Shown here: positions 44,889 to 54,031 of the stretch, one piece after another
Numbering within the stretch: position 1 is the stretch's first letter
How the letters are laid out: each line of letters begins with the position of its first letter
NCBI RefSeq assembly: GCF_905220705.1
Contig: NZ_CAJNAT010000015.1
Coordinates: 1-64,000, forward strand
Length of the DNA stretch: 64,000 nt
Direction: 5' to 3'
From: Paraburkholderia domus
GTDB taxonomy: Bacteria; Pseudomonadota; Gammaproteobacteria; Burkholderiales; Burkholderiaceae
Position numbers and translations under genes: made by a program
Notes under the pieces: generated by a model
Told to the model about the DNA's origin: nothing
Databases searched by the model: none
Seen by the model: the letters and a program-made list of their open reading frames with translations, nothing else

Positions 44889-45884
44889 ATGTGGATCAAG
44901 CGAAGCGACCGAGTTCAACTCATCGGCGATGACATTGCACGTAGCGAAATCACGCCGCAGCGCGTCTTCGAAAACCGGCGGCGCGTGTTACAGGCGGCCG
45001 GCGCGCTAGCGCTCGGTAGTCTGATCGGCGTGAATGGCGAAGCGCTGGCAGCGTATTCATCGCCGGATCCGAAGGCGCAGAAGCTCGCCGCGAAGACCAA
45101 CGCGAAGTTCGTCGCGCTCGACAAGATCACGCCGTACAAGGACATCACCACGTACAACAACTACTACGAGTTCGGCACCGACAAAGCGGATCCCGCGCAC
45201 AACGCGGGTACGTTGCGGCCGCATCCGTGGAAGGTGAGCGTCGAGGGCGAAATCAAGAATCCGAAGGTGTACGACATCGACGAATTGCTGAAGCTCGCGC
45301 CGCTCGAGGAGCGCGTGTACCGGTTGCGTTGTGTCGAAGGCTGGTCGATGGTGATTCCGTGGATCGGTGTGCCGCTCTCGGAGTTGATCAAGCGTGTGCA
45401 GCCGACCGGCAACGCCAGATACGTGCAATTCATCACGCTCGCCGATCCGTCGCAAATGCCTGGCCTGTCGACGCCTGTACTAGACTGGCCGTACACCGAA
45501 GGTCTGCGGATGGACGAAGCAATGAATCCGCTGACGCTGCTGACGATGGGTCTCTACGGCCAGGTGTTGCCGAATCAGAATGGCGCGCCGATCCGTGTGG
45601 TGGTGCCGTGGAAGTACGGCTTCAAGAGCGCGAAGTCGCTGGTGAAGATCCGCTTCCTCGACAAGCAGCCGCCGACCAGCTGGAACACCTACGCGTCAAA
45701 CGAATACGGTTTTTATTCGAACGTGAATCCGAACGTCGATCACCCGCGCTGGAGCCAGGCAACCGAACGGCGTATCGGCGAGGACGGTTTCTTCACGCCC
45801 AAGCGCAAGACGTTGATGTTCAACGGCTACGGCGATCAGGTCGCGTCGCTGTATCAGGGCATGGACCTGAAGAAGAACTTTTGA
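44889..45884 (+). CDS. msrP: Protein-methionine-sulfoxide reductase catalytic subunit MsrP
   Basis: MsrP (331 aa, formerly YedY) is a periplasmic molybdopterin enzyme that reduces methionine sulfoxide in envelope proteins. The twin-arginine signal ENRRRVLQAAGALALGSLIG (about 28-47) directs folded export. The molybdenum ligand is C148 in LRCVEGWSMVIPW. The core VVPWKYGFKSAKSLVKI is intact. The cognate haem protein MsrQ follows after 14 bases. Confidence 0.95.
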   Translation: MWIKRSDRVQLIGDDIARSEITPQRVFENRRRVLQAAGALALGSLIGVNGEALAAYSSPDPKAQKLAAKTNAKFVALDKITPYKDITTYNNYYEFGTDKADPAHNAGTLRPHPWKVSVEGEIKNPKVYDIDELLKLAPLEERVYRLRCVEGWSMVIPWIGVPLSELIKRVQPTGNARYVQFITLADPSQMPGLSTPVLDWPYTEGLRMDEAMNPLTLLTMGLYGQVLPNQNGAPIRVVVPWKYGFKSAKSLVKIRFLDKQPPTSWNTYASNEYGFYSNVNPNVDHPRWSQATERRIGEDGFFTPKRKTLMFNGYGDQVASLYQGMDLKKNF

Positions 45885-45898
45885 GCGACGACGCAACT

Positions 45899-46606
45899 AT
45901 GGCTGCCGATACGCAATCCGTTACTCAATCCGAACGCAAAGCGCCACTAGCAGCGCAGGCGTCGGTCGTCGCCCGGGCTAGGGCAAAGCGGCCTGCCACC
46001 AGCGCGCGCTGGATCGTGCCGGCGAAAATCGCGGTGTTTATCGCGGCGTGGTATCCGCTCGCGCGCATCGTGCTGTTCGGCATGACCGATCGGCTGGGTG
46101 CGAATCCGATCGAGTTCATCACGCGCTCGACGGGTCTGTGGACGCTTGTCTTTCTTTGCATCACGCTGGCTGTGACGCCGTTGCGCCGGCTGACCGGCAT
46201 CACTGCATTGGCCCGGTTTCGCCGGATGCTGGGTCTTTACGCATTTTTCTACGCCACGCTGCATTTCACCACTTACCTGTGGTTCGACAAGTGGTTCGAT
46301 GTTGCCGCGATCCTCAAGGACATTGGCAAGCGGCCTTTCATTACCGTGGGCTTCGCTGCGTTCGTGCTGCTGATCGCGTTGGCCGTTACGTCGCCGCGCG
46401 CGATGGTACGCAAACTTGGACGCCGCTGGCAGACCTTGCATCGCGCGATCTATGCGATCGGCGGGCTTGCGATCCTGCACTTCTGGTGGATGAAGGCGGG
46501 CAAGCACGACCTCGTCTTGCCGAAGATCTACGGCGCGATCATGGTCGCGTTGTTGGGGTGGCGTTTGCTCGTATGGCTGCGCGAGCGAAAGTTAAGGGCG
46601 CGCTGA
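45899..46606 (+). CDS. msrQ: Protein-methionine-sulfoxide reductase haem-binding subunit MsrQ
   Basis: MsrQ (235 aa, formerly YedZ) is a six-helix b-type haem membrane protein passing electrons to MsrP. Start ATG 45899, 14 bases after msrP; a longer reading inside msrP is rejected. Histidines for haem lie in YATLHFTTYLWFDKWF and LHRAIYAIGGLAILHFWWM. An N-terminal cytoplasmic extension of about 40 residues precedes the first helix. Confidence 0.93.
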   Translation: MAADTQSVTQSERKAPLAAQASVVARARAKRPATSARWIVPAKIAVFIAAWYPLARIVLFGMTDRLGANPIEFITRSTGLWTLVFLCITLAVTPLRRLTGITALARFRRMLGLYAFFYATLHFTTYLWFDKWFDVAAILKDIGKRPFITVGFAAFVLLIALAVTSPRAMVRKLGRRWQTLHRAIYAIGGLAILHFWWMKAGKHDLVLPKIYGAIMVALLGWRLLVWLRERKLRAR

Positions 46607-46630
46607 CCATGAGGTACCGCGCGCAAATAG

Positions 46631-46665
46631 AAAAAGGCGATGCCGCAGTAGCATCGCCTTTTTTT
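46631..46665. terminator. Bidirectional terminator between msrQ and lysA
   Basis: AAAAAGGCGATGC (46631-46643) pairs with GCATCGCCTTTTT (46651-46663), loop CGCAGTA. An A-run on the left and a T-run to 46665 on the right serve both converging transcripts. Confidence 0.93.
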
Positions 46666-46689
46666 ATGGAGCAGTCCAAGCTCAGACGT

Positions 46690-47952
46690 TTACGCCGGCA
46701 AGATCGTTTCGCCCGCAAACAGCTGCTTGACCTCTTCACGAGCGCGAACCAGATGCACTTGTGTACCATCAACCATCACCTCGGCCGCACGCGGACGGGT
46801 GTTGTAGTTCGAGCTCATCACAAATCCATACGCGCCAGCCGAGCGAATCGCCAGCAGGTCGCCCGGTTCGACCGCCAGCAGGCGCTCGCGACCCAGCCAG
46901 TCGCCGCTTTCACAAACCGGGCCGACCACGTCGTACACGTGAGCGGGCACGTTGCGCTTAACGACCGCGTCGATCGCGTGATAGGCCTCGTACATGGCAG
47001 GGCGCGCGAGATCCGTCATCGCCGCATCGACGATGGCGAAATTCTTTTCCGCGCCTGGCTTCAGAAACTCGACGCGCGTCAGCAGCACACCGGCATTGCC
47101 GACCAGCGAACGGCCCGGCTCGAAATAGACCTCGCGATGCCCGTGACCGCGCGCTTCGATGCGATCCAGCACTGTGCGTACGAAGTCGCCGATTTCCGGC
47201 GGGGTTTCGTCGTCGTACGTGATGCCGAGGCCGCCACCTACGTCGATGTGGCGAATCTTCACACCGTCCTGTTCGATCTGTTCGACCAGTTCGAGAACCT
47301 TGTCGACGGCGTCAAGATACGGTGCGACTTCAGTGATCTGCGAACCGATATGGCAGTCGATGCCGACCACGTCGAGATGCGTCATCGCCGCGGCGGCTTG
47401 ATACGTTGCGCGCGCATCTTCGAACGCGACGCCGAACTTGTTCGACTTCAGACCGGTGGAAATATACGGATGCGTTTTCGCGTCGACGTCCGGATTCACG
47501 CGCAGCGAGACGGGCGCTTTTTTGCCCATTTCCGCCGCAACCGCGTTCAAACGGTCGAGTTCGGGAATCGATTCGACGTTGAAGCATTTGACGCCAGCCG
47601 CGAGTGCCTGACGCATCTCGTCCGCATGCTTGCCGACGCCGGAAAACACGGTGTTTTCCGCTTTGCCGCCCGCGGCCAGCACGCGCGCCAGTTCGCCGCC
47701 CGACACGATGTCGAAGCCGGCGCCGAGCCGTGCGAACACATTCAGCACGGCGAGATTGCTATTGGCCTTGACGGCGACGTGCACGGTCGCGCGGCGGCCG
47801 GCGCAAGCGCCTGCGTAGGCATTCCACGCTTCGGTGAGCGCGGCGCGTGAATAGACGTACAGCGGCGTGCCGAACTGCTCGGCGAGTGAGACGGCGGACA
47901 CGCCTTCGGCGTGCAACACGCCGTCGACATAGTCAAATGCGGATCGAGTCAT
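46690..47952 (-). CDS. lysA: Diaminopimelate decarboxylase
   Basis: LysA (420 aa) makes lysine from meso-diaminopimelate with pyridoxal phosphate. The PLP lysine is K62 in HVAVKANSN. The alanine racemase-like barrel (GFDIVSGGEL, GIDCHIGSQI, HIDVGGGLGI) is followed by the C-terminal domain with GPVCESGDWLGRER. It lies nine bases after lptM on the same strand, a common lptM-lysA pair. Confidence 0.98.
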   Translation of the reverse strand: MTRSAFDYVDGVLHAEGVSAVSLAEQFGTPLYVYSRAALTEAWNAYAGACAGRRATVHVAVKANSNLAVLNVFARLGAGFDIVSGGELARVLAAGGKAENTVFSGVGKHADEMRQALAAGVKCFNVESIPELDRLNAVAAEMGKKAPVSLRVNPDVDAKTHPYISTGLKSNKFGVAFEDARATYQAAAAMTHLDVVGIDCHIGSQITEVAPYLDAVDKVLELVEQIEQDGVKIRHIDVGGGLGITYDDETPPEIGDFVRTVLDRIEARGHGHREVYFEPGRSLVGNAGVLLTRVEFLKPGAEKNFAIVDAAMTDLARPAMYEAYHAIDAVVKRNVPAHVYDVVGPVCESGDWLGRERLLAVEPGDLLAIRSAGAYGFVMSSNYNTRPRAAEVMVDGTQVHLVRAREEVKQLFAGETILPA

Positions 47953-47961
47953 GCGAAAGTC

Positions 47962-48306
47962 TTATTGAGCGGGAGTGACGGCCGAGGCAGGTTGCGCGGG
48001 CATAGCGGCGGATGCGGCAGAAGCGGGCGGTGTGGCGAGTTCGCTTTCCGGCGACAACGAGAGCGGTGCGCCAGAAGTATCCGGTACCTCACCCATCGGG
48101 GCGGCGGTTTGCGCGCCCGGTTTCACTTCACCCGGCGACGGCGTCTGCGTGCGATCGACCGGCTTGGCCGGTAGCGGTGGCACGACTGGCAAATAAAGCG
48201 AACCGCGTTGTCCGCAGCCGGCCAGTGCACAACCTGCGAGAATGGCTAAACCCGCTACAATCGCGCGGCCGGGCGCCGCCGCGCGCATCCGAGATACGAC
48301 TCGCAT
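47962..48306 (-). CDS. lptM: Small lipoprotein LptM (YifL family)
   Basis: LptM (114 aa) is an outer-membrane lipoprotein that helps LptD oxidation and assembly of the LPS translocon in E. coli. After a short basic N-terminus comes a hydrophobic stretch and lipobox ALAGC with C31 as probable lipid site, followed by GQRGSLYLP, which matches the LptM GxKGPLYxP signature. The rest is Pro/Ala-rich and likely disordered. Upstream of lysA and divergent from cyaY, the conserved setting. Confidence 0.88.
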   Translation of the reverse strand: MRVVSRMRAAAPGRAIVAGLAILAGCALAGCGQRGSLYLPVVPPLPAKPVDRTQTPSPGEVKPGAQTAAPMGEVPDTSGAPLSLSPESELATPPASAASAAMPAQPASAVTPAQ

Positions 48307-48341
48307 GACTGTCCCTGAATAAATAATCGATGGAGTTTAGC

Positions 48342-48659
48342 ATGTCCGATAGTGAATACCTGACCCGCGCGGAAGCCGCGCTAGCCGCCATCGAACGCGC
48401 GCTCGACGACACGGAAGCCGACATCGAACTCGAGCGCAGCGGCAATGTCCTGACCCTCGAATTCGAGAACCGCACGAAGATCATCGTCAACCTGCAGCCG
48501 CCGATGAGCGAGATCTGGATTGCCGCGAAAGCGGGCGGATTCCACTTCCGTTTCATCGACGGTGAGTGGCGCGATACGCGCAGCGGCACGGAGTTTTTCG
48601 CCGCGCTGTCGGAGTACGCGACGCAGCAGGCCGGCGAGCCGGTTCACTTCAAGGCATAA
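48342..48659 (+). CDS. cyaY: Iron-sulfur assembly protein CyaY (frataxin)
   Basis: CyaY (105 aa) binds iron and tunes IscS activity. The acidic helix EAALAAIERALDDTEADIELE is followed by the sheet with VNLQPPMSEIWIAAKAGGFHF. The ATG at 48342 is preceded by GGAG; the ATG at 48330 would lie on top of that SD. It is divergent from lptM with only 35 bases between the starts, so their promoters must overlap. Confidence 0.96.
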   Translation: MSDSEYLTRAEAALAAIERALDDTEADIELERSGNVLTLEFENRTKIIVNLQPPMSEIWIAAKAGGFHFRFIDGEWRDTRSGTEFFAALSEYATQQAGEPVHFKA

Positions 48660-48671
48660 AGCGACCAGCTG

Positions 48672-48713
48672 AAAGAAAACCGCCGCGCATCGAGCGCGGC
48701 GGTTTTCTTTTTT
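48672..48713 (+). terminator. Bidirectional terminator between cyaY and mrcA
   Basis: A perfect 17-bp stem (48672-48688 with 48694-48710), loop ATCGA, then T-rich sequence. The A-rich left arm (AAAGAAAAC) supplies a U-tract for the minus-strand mrcA transcript too. Confidence 0.95.
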
Positions 48714-48734
48714 CCGAGGGACCTTGGTATTTCT

Positions 48735-51140
48735 TTAGTGCCCCTTGAACAGATTCATGATGTCCTGCTTTTCCTGTTCACCGACTTGCTCGGGCGCCGC
48801 GGCCGTCGCGGACGCGCCGCTCGCATCGGCATCCAGCGCAGCCTGACTGATACCGACAGTCGCGACGAAACCGTGCCCTGGCGTGAAGTCGTCGAAATAC
48901 AGTTCTGAGCCAAGCTCGGTCAGGCCGTCGGGCATCGGCATCTTGTAATCCGGTACGCCTTTGAGCGCGCGCGCCATGTACTCGATCCACACCGGCAATG
49001 CGAGGCCGCCGCCGGTTTCTTTATCGCCGAGACTGCGCGGGTTGTCATAGCCGATCCACGCGATGGCGGTGAGCGTGTGCTGATAGCCGGCGAACCATGC
49101 ATCGCGCGAATCGTTGGTCGTGCCGGTCTTGCCGCCGAGGTCGGTGCGCTTCAGCACGTTGGACTTCGCGCCCGTGCCACGTTGCGCGACGCTTTGCAGC
49201 AGGCTGTTCATCACATACGCATTGCGCGGCTCGATCGCGTGCGGCGCACTCTGCGCGGCGACAAGCGGTTGCGCATGTGCGACGACGATACCGCGCTGAT
49301 CGGTGACTTCAGCGATCAGATACGGGTTGACGCGATAGCCGCCGTTAGCAAACACCGAGAAGGCGCCAGCCATCTGCAAGGGCGTGACCTGACCCGCGCC
49401 GAGCGCCATCGGCAGGTAAGCCGGGTGACGCTCCGCATCGAAACCAAAACGCGTGATGTATTGCTGTGCGTACTTGGTGCCGATCTGGTTCAGGATACGA
49501 ATCGACACGAGATTCTTCGACTTCTGCAGCGCAGTGCGCATGGTCATCGGACCGTCGAAACCGCCGCCATAGTTCTTCGGTTCCCAAGCCTGACCACCTG
49601 TCTCCGCAGCGCTGAAAAAGAGCGGTGCGTCATTGATCACCGTGGCCGGTCCGAGCCCCTTTTCAAGCGACGCCGAATAGATGAACGGCTTGAAGCTCGA
49701 ACCCGGCTGACGCCACGCCTGGGTCACGTGGTTGAACTTGTTCTTGTTGAAGTCGAAACCGCCGACCAGTGCGCGAATCGCACCATCTTGCGGCACCACC
49801 GAAACGAACGCGCCCTCCACTTGCGGCAACTGCGTGATCGACCAGTTGCCGTCGTCATCCTTCACGAGGCGAATGATCGCGCCCGGCCGCACGCGTTGAT
49901 TCGGCTGCGCACGCGGGCCGAGCGCAAACTGCGCGAAGCGCAGGCCGTCGCCCTGAATGGTCGCGACGTTGCCGTCGATGAAGGTGGCCTGCACCTGCTT
50001 CGGGCTCGCCGCCGTCACCACCGCGGCGATGATTTCGCCGTTGTCCGGATGCTCGAGCAACGCGTCGTCGATAGCCTGTTCGCGGTCGTCCGCATCGGAC
50101 GGCAAATCGATGAACGCTTCCGGGCCGCGATAGCCGTGGCGCCGTTCGTAGTCCATCAGACCTTTGCGCAGCGCCCGGTAAGCGACGTCCTGATCGGCTG
50201 AGTCGATGGTGGTCACGACGTTCAGGCCGAGCGTGTACGCCTCTTCGCGATACTGCGCGTACATCATCTGCCGCACCATTTCCGCGACGTACTCTGCGTG
50301 CACGCTGAACTCCTTGCCGGCACCCTTGACAACCAGCGGCTGCTTGCTTGCCTCGTCGTATTGTTCCTGGCTGATGTAGTGCAATTCGTACATGCGCTGC
50401 AGGATGTACTCCTGACGGATCTTCGCCCGCTTCGGATTGACAACCGGGTTGTACGCGGACGGCGCCTTCGGCAGGCCAGCCAGCATGGCCGATTCCGCCA
50501 GCGTCAGATCCTTCAGATCTTTCCCGAAGTACACCCGCGCCGCGCTTGCGAAGCCATACGCGCGCTGACCGAGATAGATCTGATTCATGTACACCTCGAG
50601 AATCTGGTCTTTCGACAGCTTCGATTCAATTTTGTACGCGAGCAGCATCTCGTAGATCTTGCGCGTGTAGGTCTTCTCACTCGAAAGGAAGAAGTTGCGC
50701 GCCACCTGCATGGTGATCGTGCTGGCGCCTTGCGTGGCGTGACCATTGGTCAGTGCGACGAAGCCGGCTCGCGCGATGCCTGTGAGGTCGACGCCGCCGT
50801 GATCGTAGAAGCGTGCGTCTTCGATGGCCAGCACGGCTTTCTTCAGGCTGTCGGGCACGTCCTGGATATGGACGATGTCGCGCCGCTCTTCACCGAATTC
50901 GCCGATCAGCACGTGGTCGGCCGTATAGATGCGCAATGGCACCTTCGGCCGGTAGTCGGTCAGCGCATCGAGCGACGGCAGGTTCGGCGTCGCTACCACC
51001 AGCGCATAGCCGAGCACCAGCAGCCCGCACAGGAAGCCTGCGACGATCAGACCCACAAAGCCCATGACGAGCTTGAGCCACAGGGGGCGTTTGCGCTTCT
51101 GCGGCGCGGGCGGCGGGGACGTAGGAGACGTGGATTGCAT
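48735..51140 (-). CDS. mrcA: Penicillin-binding protein 1A
   Basis: PBP1A (801 aa) is a bifunctional peptidoglycan glycosyltransferase and transpeptidase anchored by one N-terminal helix (about 21-50). The GT51 domain has EDARFYDHGG with catalytic E107 and QGASTITMQVARN. An OB-like insert with about 340-440 follows. The transpeptidase has S481-S-F-K484, SKN 541-543 and KTGTT 671-675. All catalytic motifs are intact. It is divergent from pilM, as in Pseudomonas (ponA-pilMNOPQ). Confidence 0.97.
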   Translation of the reverse strand: MQSTSPTSPPPAPQKRKRPLWLKLVMGFVGLIVAGFLCGLLVLGYALVVATPNLPSLDALTDYRPKVPLRIYTADHVLIGEFGEERRDIVHIQDVPDSLKKAVLAIEDARFYDHGGVDLTGIARAGFVALTNGHATQGASTITMQVARNFFLSSEKTYTRKIYEMLLAYKIESKLSKDQILEVYMNQIYLGQRAYGFASAARVYFGKDLKDLTLAESAMLAGLPKAPSAYNPVVNPKRAKIRQEYILQRMYELHYISQEQYDEASKQPLVVKGAGKEFSVHAEYVAEMVRQMMYAQYREEAYTLGLNVVTTIDSADQDVAYRALRKGLMDYERRHGYRGPEAFIDLPSDADDREQAIDDALLEHPDNGEIIAAVVTAASPKQVQATFIDGNVATIQGDGLRFAQFALGPRAQPNQRVRPGAIIRLVKDDDGNWSITQLPQVEGAFVSVVPQDGAIRALVGGFDFNKNKFNHVTQAWRQPGSSFKPFIYSASLEKGLGPATVINDAPLFFSAAETGGQAWEPKNYGGGFDGPMTMRTALQKSKNLVSIRILNQIGTKYAQQYITRFGFDAERHPAYLPMALGAGQVTPLQMAGAFSVFANGGYRVNPYLIAEVTDQRGIVVAHAQPLVAAQSAPHAIEPRNAYVMNSLLQSVAQRGTGAKSNVLKRTDLGGKTGTTNDSRDAWFAGYQHTLTAIAWIGYDNPRSLGDKETGGGLALPVWIEYMARALKGVPDYKMPMPDGLTELGSELYFDDFTPGHGFVATVGISQAALDADASGASATAAAPEQVGEQEKQDIMNLFKGH

Positions 51141-51393
51141 ATGGGCACCAAAAAACAGTCCCGCGATTATAGCCGCCTCGCTTTTCAGCTTTCGGCATGC
51201 TTACTGACAGTTCTTGACAAGTCGGCGCGCCGCGCAGGAATGACTTCACTGTAGACGCTTTGAAGGCGTGCAGGGCGTGCGTCTCGCAACGTTAGCCATT
51301 TGGCTGAATGTCGCGCGGCGGCGCGACTACGCACAATTCTTCCTCGTTACTCGCGTTCGAATGGTTCGCCGCGTGAGTCTGAGGGAGGGCGTG

Positions 51394-52386
51394 ATGACGT
51401 TCAAAAGTTCGTGGCTTCAAGGTGTGCAACTCGGTGCGCAGCGTTTTGCTGCGGGAATCGATGTCGGTTCGCAGGCGGTGCGTCTGGTTGTAGTGAGTCA
51501 GCATTCGCGCACACGTGCTGCGTTGCATATCGAGTACGTGAGCACGGTGCCGCTCGGCGCCGGCGCGATGGCCGGCGCAGAGATCGCCGACCGGCATGCG
51601 GTGGCGCGTGCGTTGCGCGACGCATTCGCCGGTCTGCCGCGCGCGTGTACGACGCATGCGTTGCGATGCGCGATGGCGCTGCCCGCTTCGGCCACGCTGA
51701 CAGCCACTGTGCCGCTCACACGGCTTGCCGCACTCGCTGGCTGCGCGGAAGACGGCGGGCATGAACTCGCCGAACTCGAGCCGGCGGTGATGAGTGAAGT
51801 CGAGCGCATCGCAGGCCTCGAGCGGCATGCGTTGGCGGTCGACTGGTTCGTCGACGAAACGCGTTCGCCGATTCGTGCGGTGACGATCGCCGCCACCGCA
51901 CGCCAGCATCTCGAAGCGCGTATCGAATGCGCGGCGACCGCGGGCATCTCGCTCACCGCGATCGATGGCGAGCCGCATGCGGCGTTGCGCGCAATGCGCT
52001 ACGCGGCGAGCCACGAACTCGATCCGCACGAGCCCTATGTCGCGCTCTGGATCGGCATGGACGGCGTGTACGGCTGGCGCATCGTCGACGACTGCCTGGT
52101 CGGCGAAATGCGCTATCCGGCGCCCGAACACACCGATCTCGCCGACGCCTTGCGCGATCTCGTCCACGGCCCGGTACTCGACTGCGCGTTGTTGAGCGGT
52201 GAGGTCGAATTGCTCGACGGCGTGGGTTTCTCGATTGCGGATATAGCCGATGTGCTGGGCTGCACTGTGCTGCCGTTCGAATGCGCGGCGCTGGGCGGTT
52301 TCGACTGTCAACTGCGCGATCCGTTGTTGCACGAGCCTGCCGCAGCGGTCGCCTTCGGACTTGCGTTGCGTGGGGTGCTCGAATGA
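51394..52386 (+). CDS. pilM: Type IV pilus assembly protein PilM-like
   Basis: PilM (330 aa) is an actin-like cytoplasmic ATPase-fold protein that binds the PilN N-terminus. GIDVGSQAVRLVVVSQ near residue 23 is the phosphate-1 motif of the actin fold. The ATG at 51394 is five bases from GGAGG; upstream in-frame starts lack support. The sequence is rather divergent and contains many Arg and Ala residues. The stop overlaps the pilN start (ATGA). Confidence 0.85.
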   Translation: MTFKSSWLQGVQLGAQRFAAGIDVGSQAVRLVVVSQHSRTRAALHIEYVSTVPLGAGAMAGAEIADRHAVARALRDAFAGLPRACTTHALRCAMALPASATLTATVPLTRLAALAGCAEDGGHELAELEPAVMSEVERIAGLERHALAVDWFVDETRSPIRAVTIAATARQHLEARIECAATAGISLTAIDGEPHAALRAMRYAASHELDPHEPYVALWIGMDGVYGWRIVDDCLVGEMRYPAPEHTDLADALRDLVHGPVLDCALLSGEVELLDGVGFSIADIADVLGCTVLPFECAALGGFDCQLRDPLLHEPAAAVAFGLALRGVLE

Positions 52387-53111
52387 TGCGCGGTCCGCGC
52401 TCCGGTTTGAATCCTGCAGGCCCGGACACGCAGCAGTCTGCGCGCGGCGCGCGCTCCTCACGGCTGTGGCTCGGTGGCTTCAATCTGCTGCCGTATCGGC
52501 AACGCAATGCGCGGCTTGCGCGTCGGCGGCGTCTGCTCGAATGGGTTGCCGCAGCCCTCGCCGGTTTGGCGGCCGTGCTCGCGTTAGTCGGGTGGCAAGC
52601 ATTCGAAAGGGCGAGGCTCGATGCGCGCCGCGCGTCGACCGAACAATCGCTCACGCAACTGGCCGTGCCCCTCGCGGAGCACGCCAGGTTACAGCGGGCG
52701 CAAGACGAGCAACGCAAAGGCGCGGCGCGTGCGCTGAACTTGTCCGAGCCGCTTATGCATTTGCGCGATCTGCTGGATGCATTGAGTTTCGAACCCGGTG
52801 ACGGCGTGGTGCTGCAGCAGTTGCGCCAGCGCGAGCACGAGACAGAGTTGCTCGCGACCTCGCGCGGACACATCGCGTCGGCCGAGTGGCTCAAACGCTT
52901 GAGCGCGATCCGCGGCGTGAAGGGTGCGGAGGTGAGCGACCTGCACCGCTCGACGCCTCGCAGCAGCGCGGTTGCGGCGGCCAGCGTCACCGGCCCGATC
53001 GAATTCGGAGCGCATCTGCGCTGGGACTACCTGCCGCAGAAAACGGCCCATACGTCCGGCTTTGCGCCGCAACGTCCCATGAAGTCTGAACAATCAGGAG
53101 GTGCGGAATGA
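52383..53111 (+). CDS. pilN: Type IV pilus assembly protein PilN-like
   Basis: PilN (242 aa) is a single-pass inner-membrane protein of the pilus alignment complex. The motif GGFNLLPYRQRNARLARRR near residue 31-49 is the PilN tail that inserts in PilM (consensus INLLPWR). A membrane helix follows (about 54-73), then a coiled coil and a periplasmic ferredoxin-like domain. I start at 52383, overlapping pilM by four bases; a second ATG directly follows. Confidence 0.85.
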   Translation: MMRGPRSGLNPAGPDTQQSARGARSSRLWLGGFNLLPYRQRNARLARRRRLLEWVAAALAGLAAVLALVGWQAFERARLDARRASTEQSLTQLAVPLAEHARLQRAQDEQRKGAARALNLSEPLMHLRDLLDALSFEPGDGVVLQQLRQREHETELLATSRGHIASAEWLKRLSAIRGVKGAEVSDLHRSTPRSSAVAAASVTGPIEFGAHLRWDYLPQKTAHTSGFAPQRPMKSEQSGGAE

Positions 53112-54031
53112 GTACGACTTTTGCCGGGTTCGGCGGCGCGGCAAGCGCGCGCCCCTTTCTTTCACAGTGGCTGAAGCATGTGCGCTTGCCGCTCGCTGCC
53201 TGGAGTCATCGGCGCCGGTGGGTCGTTGCCTTGCTGATCGCTGCGGTGGTGTTCGGACTCGGCGCGCACGGCTGGGTTGTGGCCGATCTCGGTGGGGTCG
53301 AGGCGAGCCGGACGGCATTGGAGGTGGCCACGCGGCATCTTGCGGATGCGCGCTACGCGCTGGCGCAATTGCCCGCGCTGCGCCGGGAAGCTGCCCCAAC
53401 ACCGGGCGCACAGTTGCCTGTGTCATGGACTTCCGCAGACGATGTGCGCATCGTATCCGAACTCGCGGCGCAGAATAGCGTCTCGTTGCTCTCGGTGGAA
53501 CCAGGCGCCGCCAGCGGCTCGGGTGCCGAAAGCATGCGCCCTATACAGCTCAGCGCGCACACTGATTTTGTCCATCTGATGGCATTTCTGCGCGGCCTGT
53601 CGGATCTGCCCGTGCTGATCGTTCCTGTTGACGTAACGGTCAAGCGCGATGCTGCTTCGTTGGCGGTGAGGGCGACGCTGCACGTATTCAGCGCGCTGCG
53701 GCCGGTGCCTTCAACTTTTACTGCCGACGCGTTTGCGGACGAGAGCCTCGATTTGGACGACGAAGAAGACATCGTGTTCTTCGACCCGTTTTCGCTTCCG
53801 CAGATGCTCGCATCCGGCGAGCAGCAGCCTGACGCTTCGCAGCTGCGCCTGGTTGGCTTGCTGCACGATCGCACACGCGGCCTGGCTTTGCTCGATACGC
53901 CGGATGGCGCGACCACGGTCGTGTCGGGGCAGCAACTTGGTACTGAGCGCGTCACGCGACTCGACGCGCTCAGCATCACGCTCGTGAATGGCGGTGCGAC
54001 ACGCACACTGGCACTGACGGAGGTGTCCTGA
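53108..54031 (+). CDS. pilO: Probable PilO-PilP fusion protein
   Basis: A 307-aa protein in the pilO position, overlapping pilN by four bases with SD AGGAGG. Residues 1-200 look like PilO: a membrane helix at about 38-58, a coiled stretch, then a ferredoxin-like domain. An acidic linker (SLDLDDEEDIVFFDP) leads to about 60 residues resembling the PilP beta domain: LRLVGLLHDRTRGLALLDTP, VVSGQQLGTERVTRLDALSI, ending in TLALTEVS. No separate pilP exists before pilQ. The fusion call is my reading of motif and order; a profile search should test it. Confidence 0.7.
   Translation: MSTTFAGFGGAASARPFLSQWLKHVRLPLAAWSHRRRWVVALLIAAVVFGLGAHGWVVADLGGVEASRTALEVATRHLADARYALAQLPALRREAAPTPGAQLPVSWTSADDVRIVSELAAQNSVSLLSVEPGAASGSGAESMRPIQLSAHTDFVHLMAFLRGLSDLPVLIVPVDVTVKRDAASLAVRATLHVFSALRPVPSTFTADAFADESLDLDDEEDIVFFDPFSLPQMLASGEQQPDASQLRLVGLLHDRTRGLALLDTPDGATTVVSGQQLGTERVTRLDALSITLVNGGATRTLALTEVS

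Noticed and set aside
46048..47850. A 600-codon plus-strand frame spanning msrQ, a terminator and lysA
   Set aside because: It crosses a bidirectional terminator and reads msrQ in another frame and lysA in antisense. It has no coherent domain content.
51214..51219. Perfect TTGACA in the mrcA-pilM gap, considered as the pilM promoter
   Set aside because: No acceptable -10 lies 15-19 bases downstream on the plus strand; the region there is GC-rich. Left uncalled.
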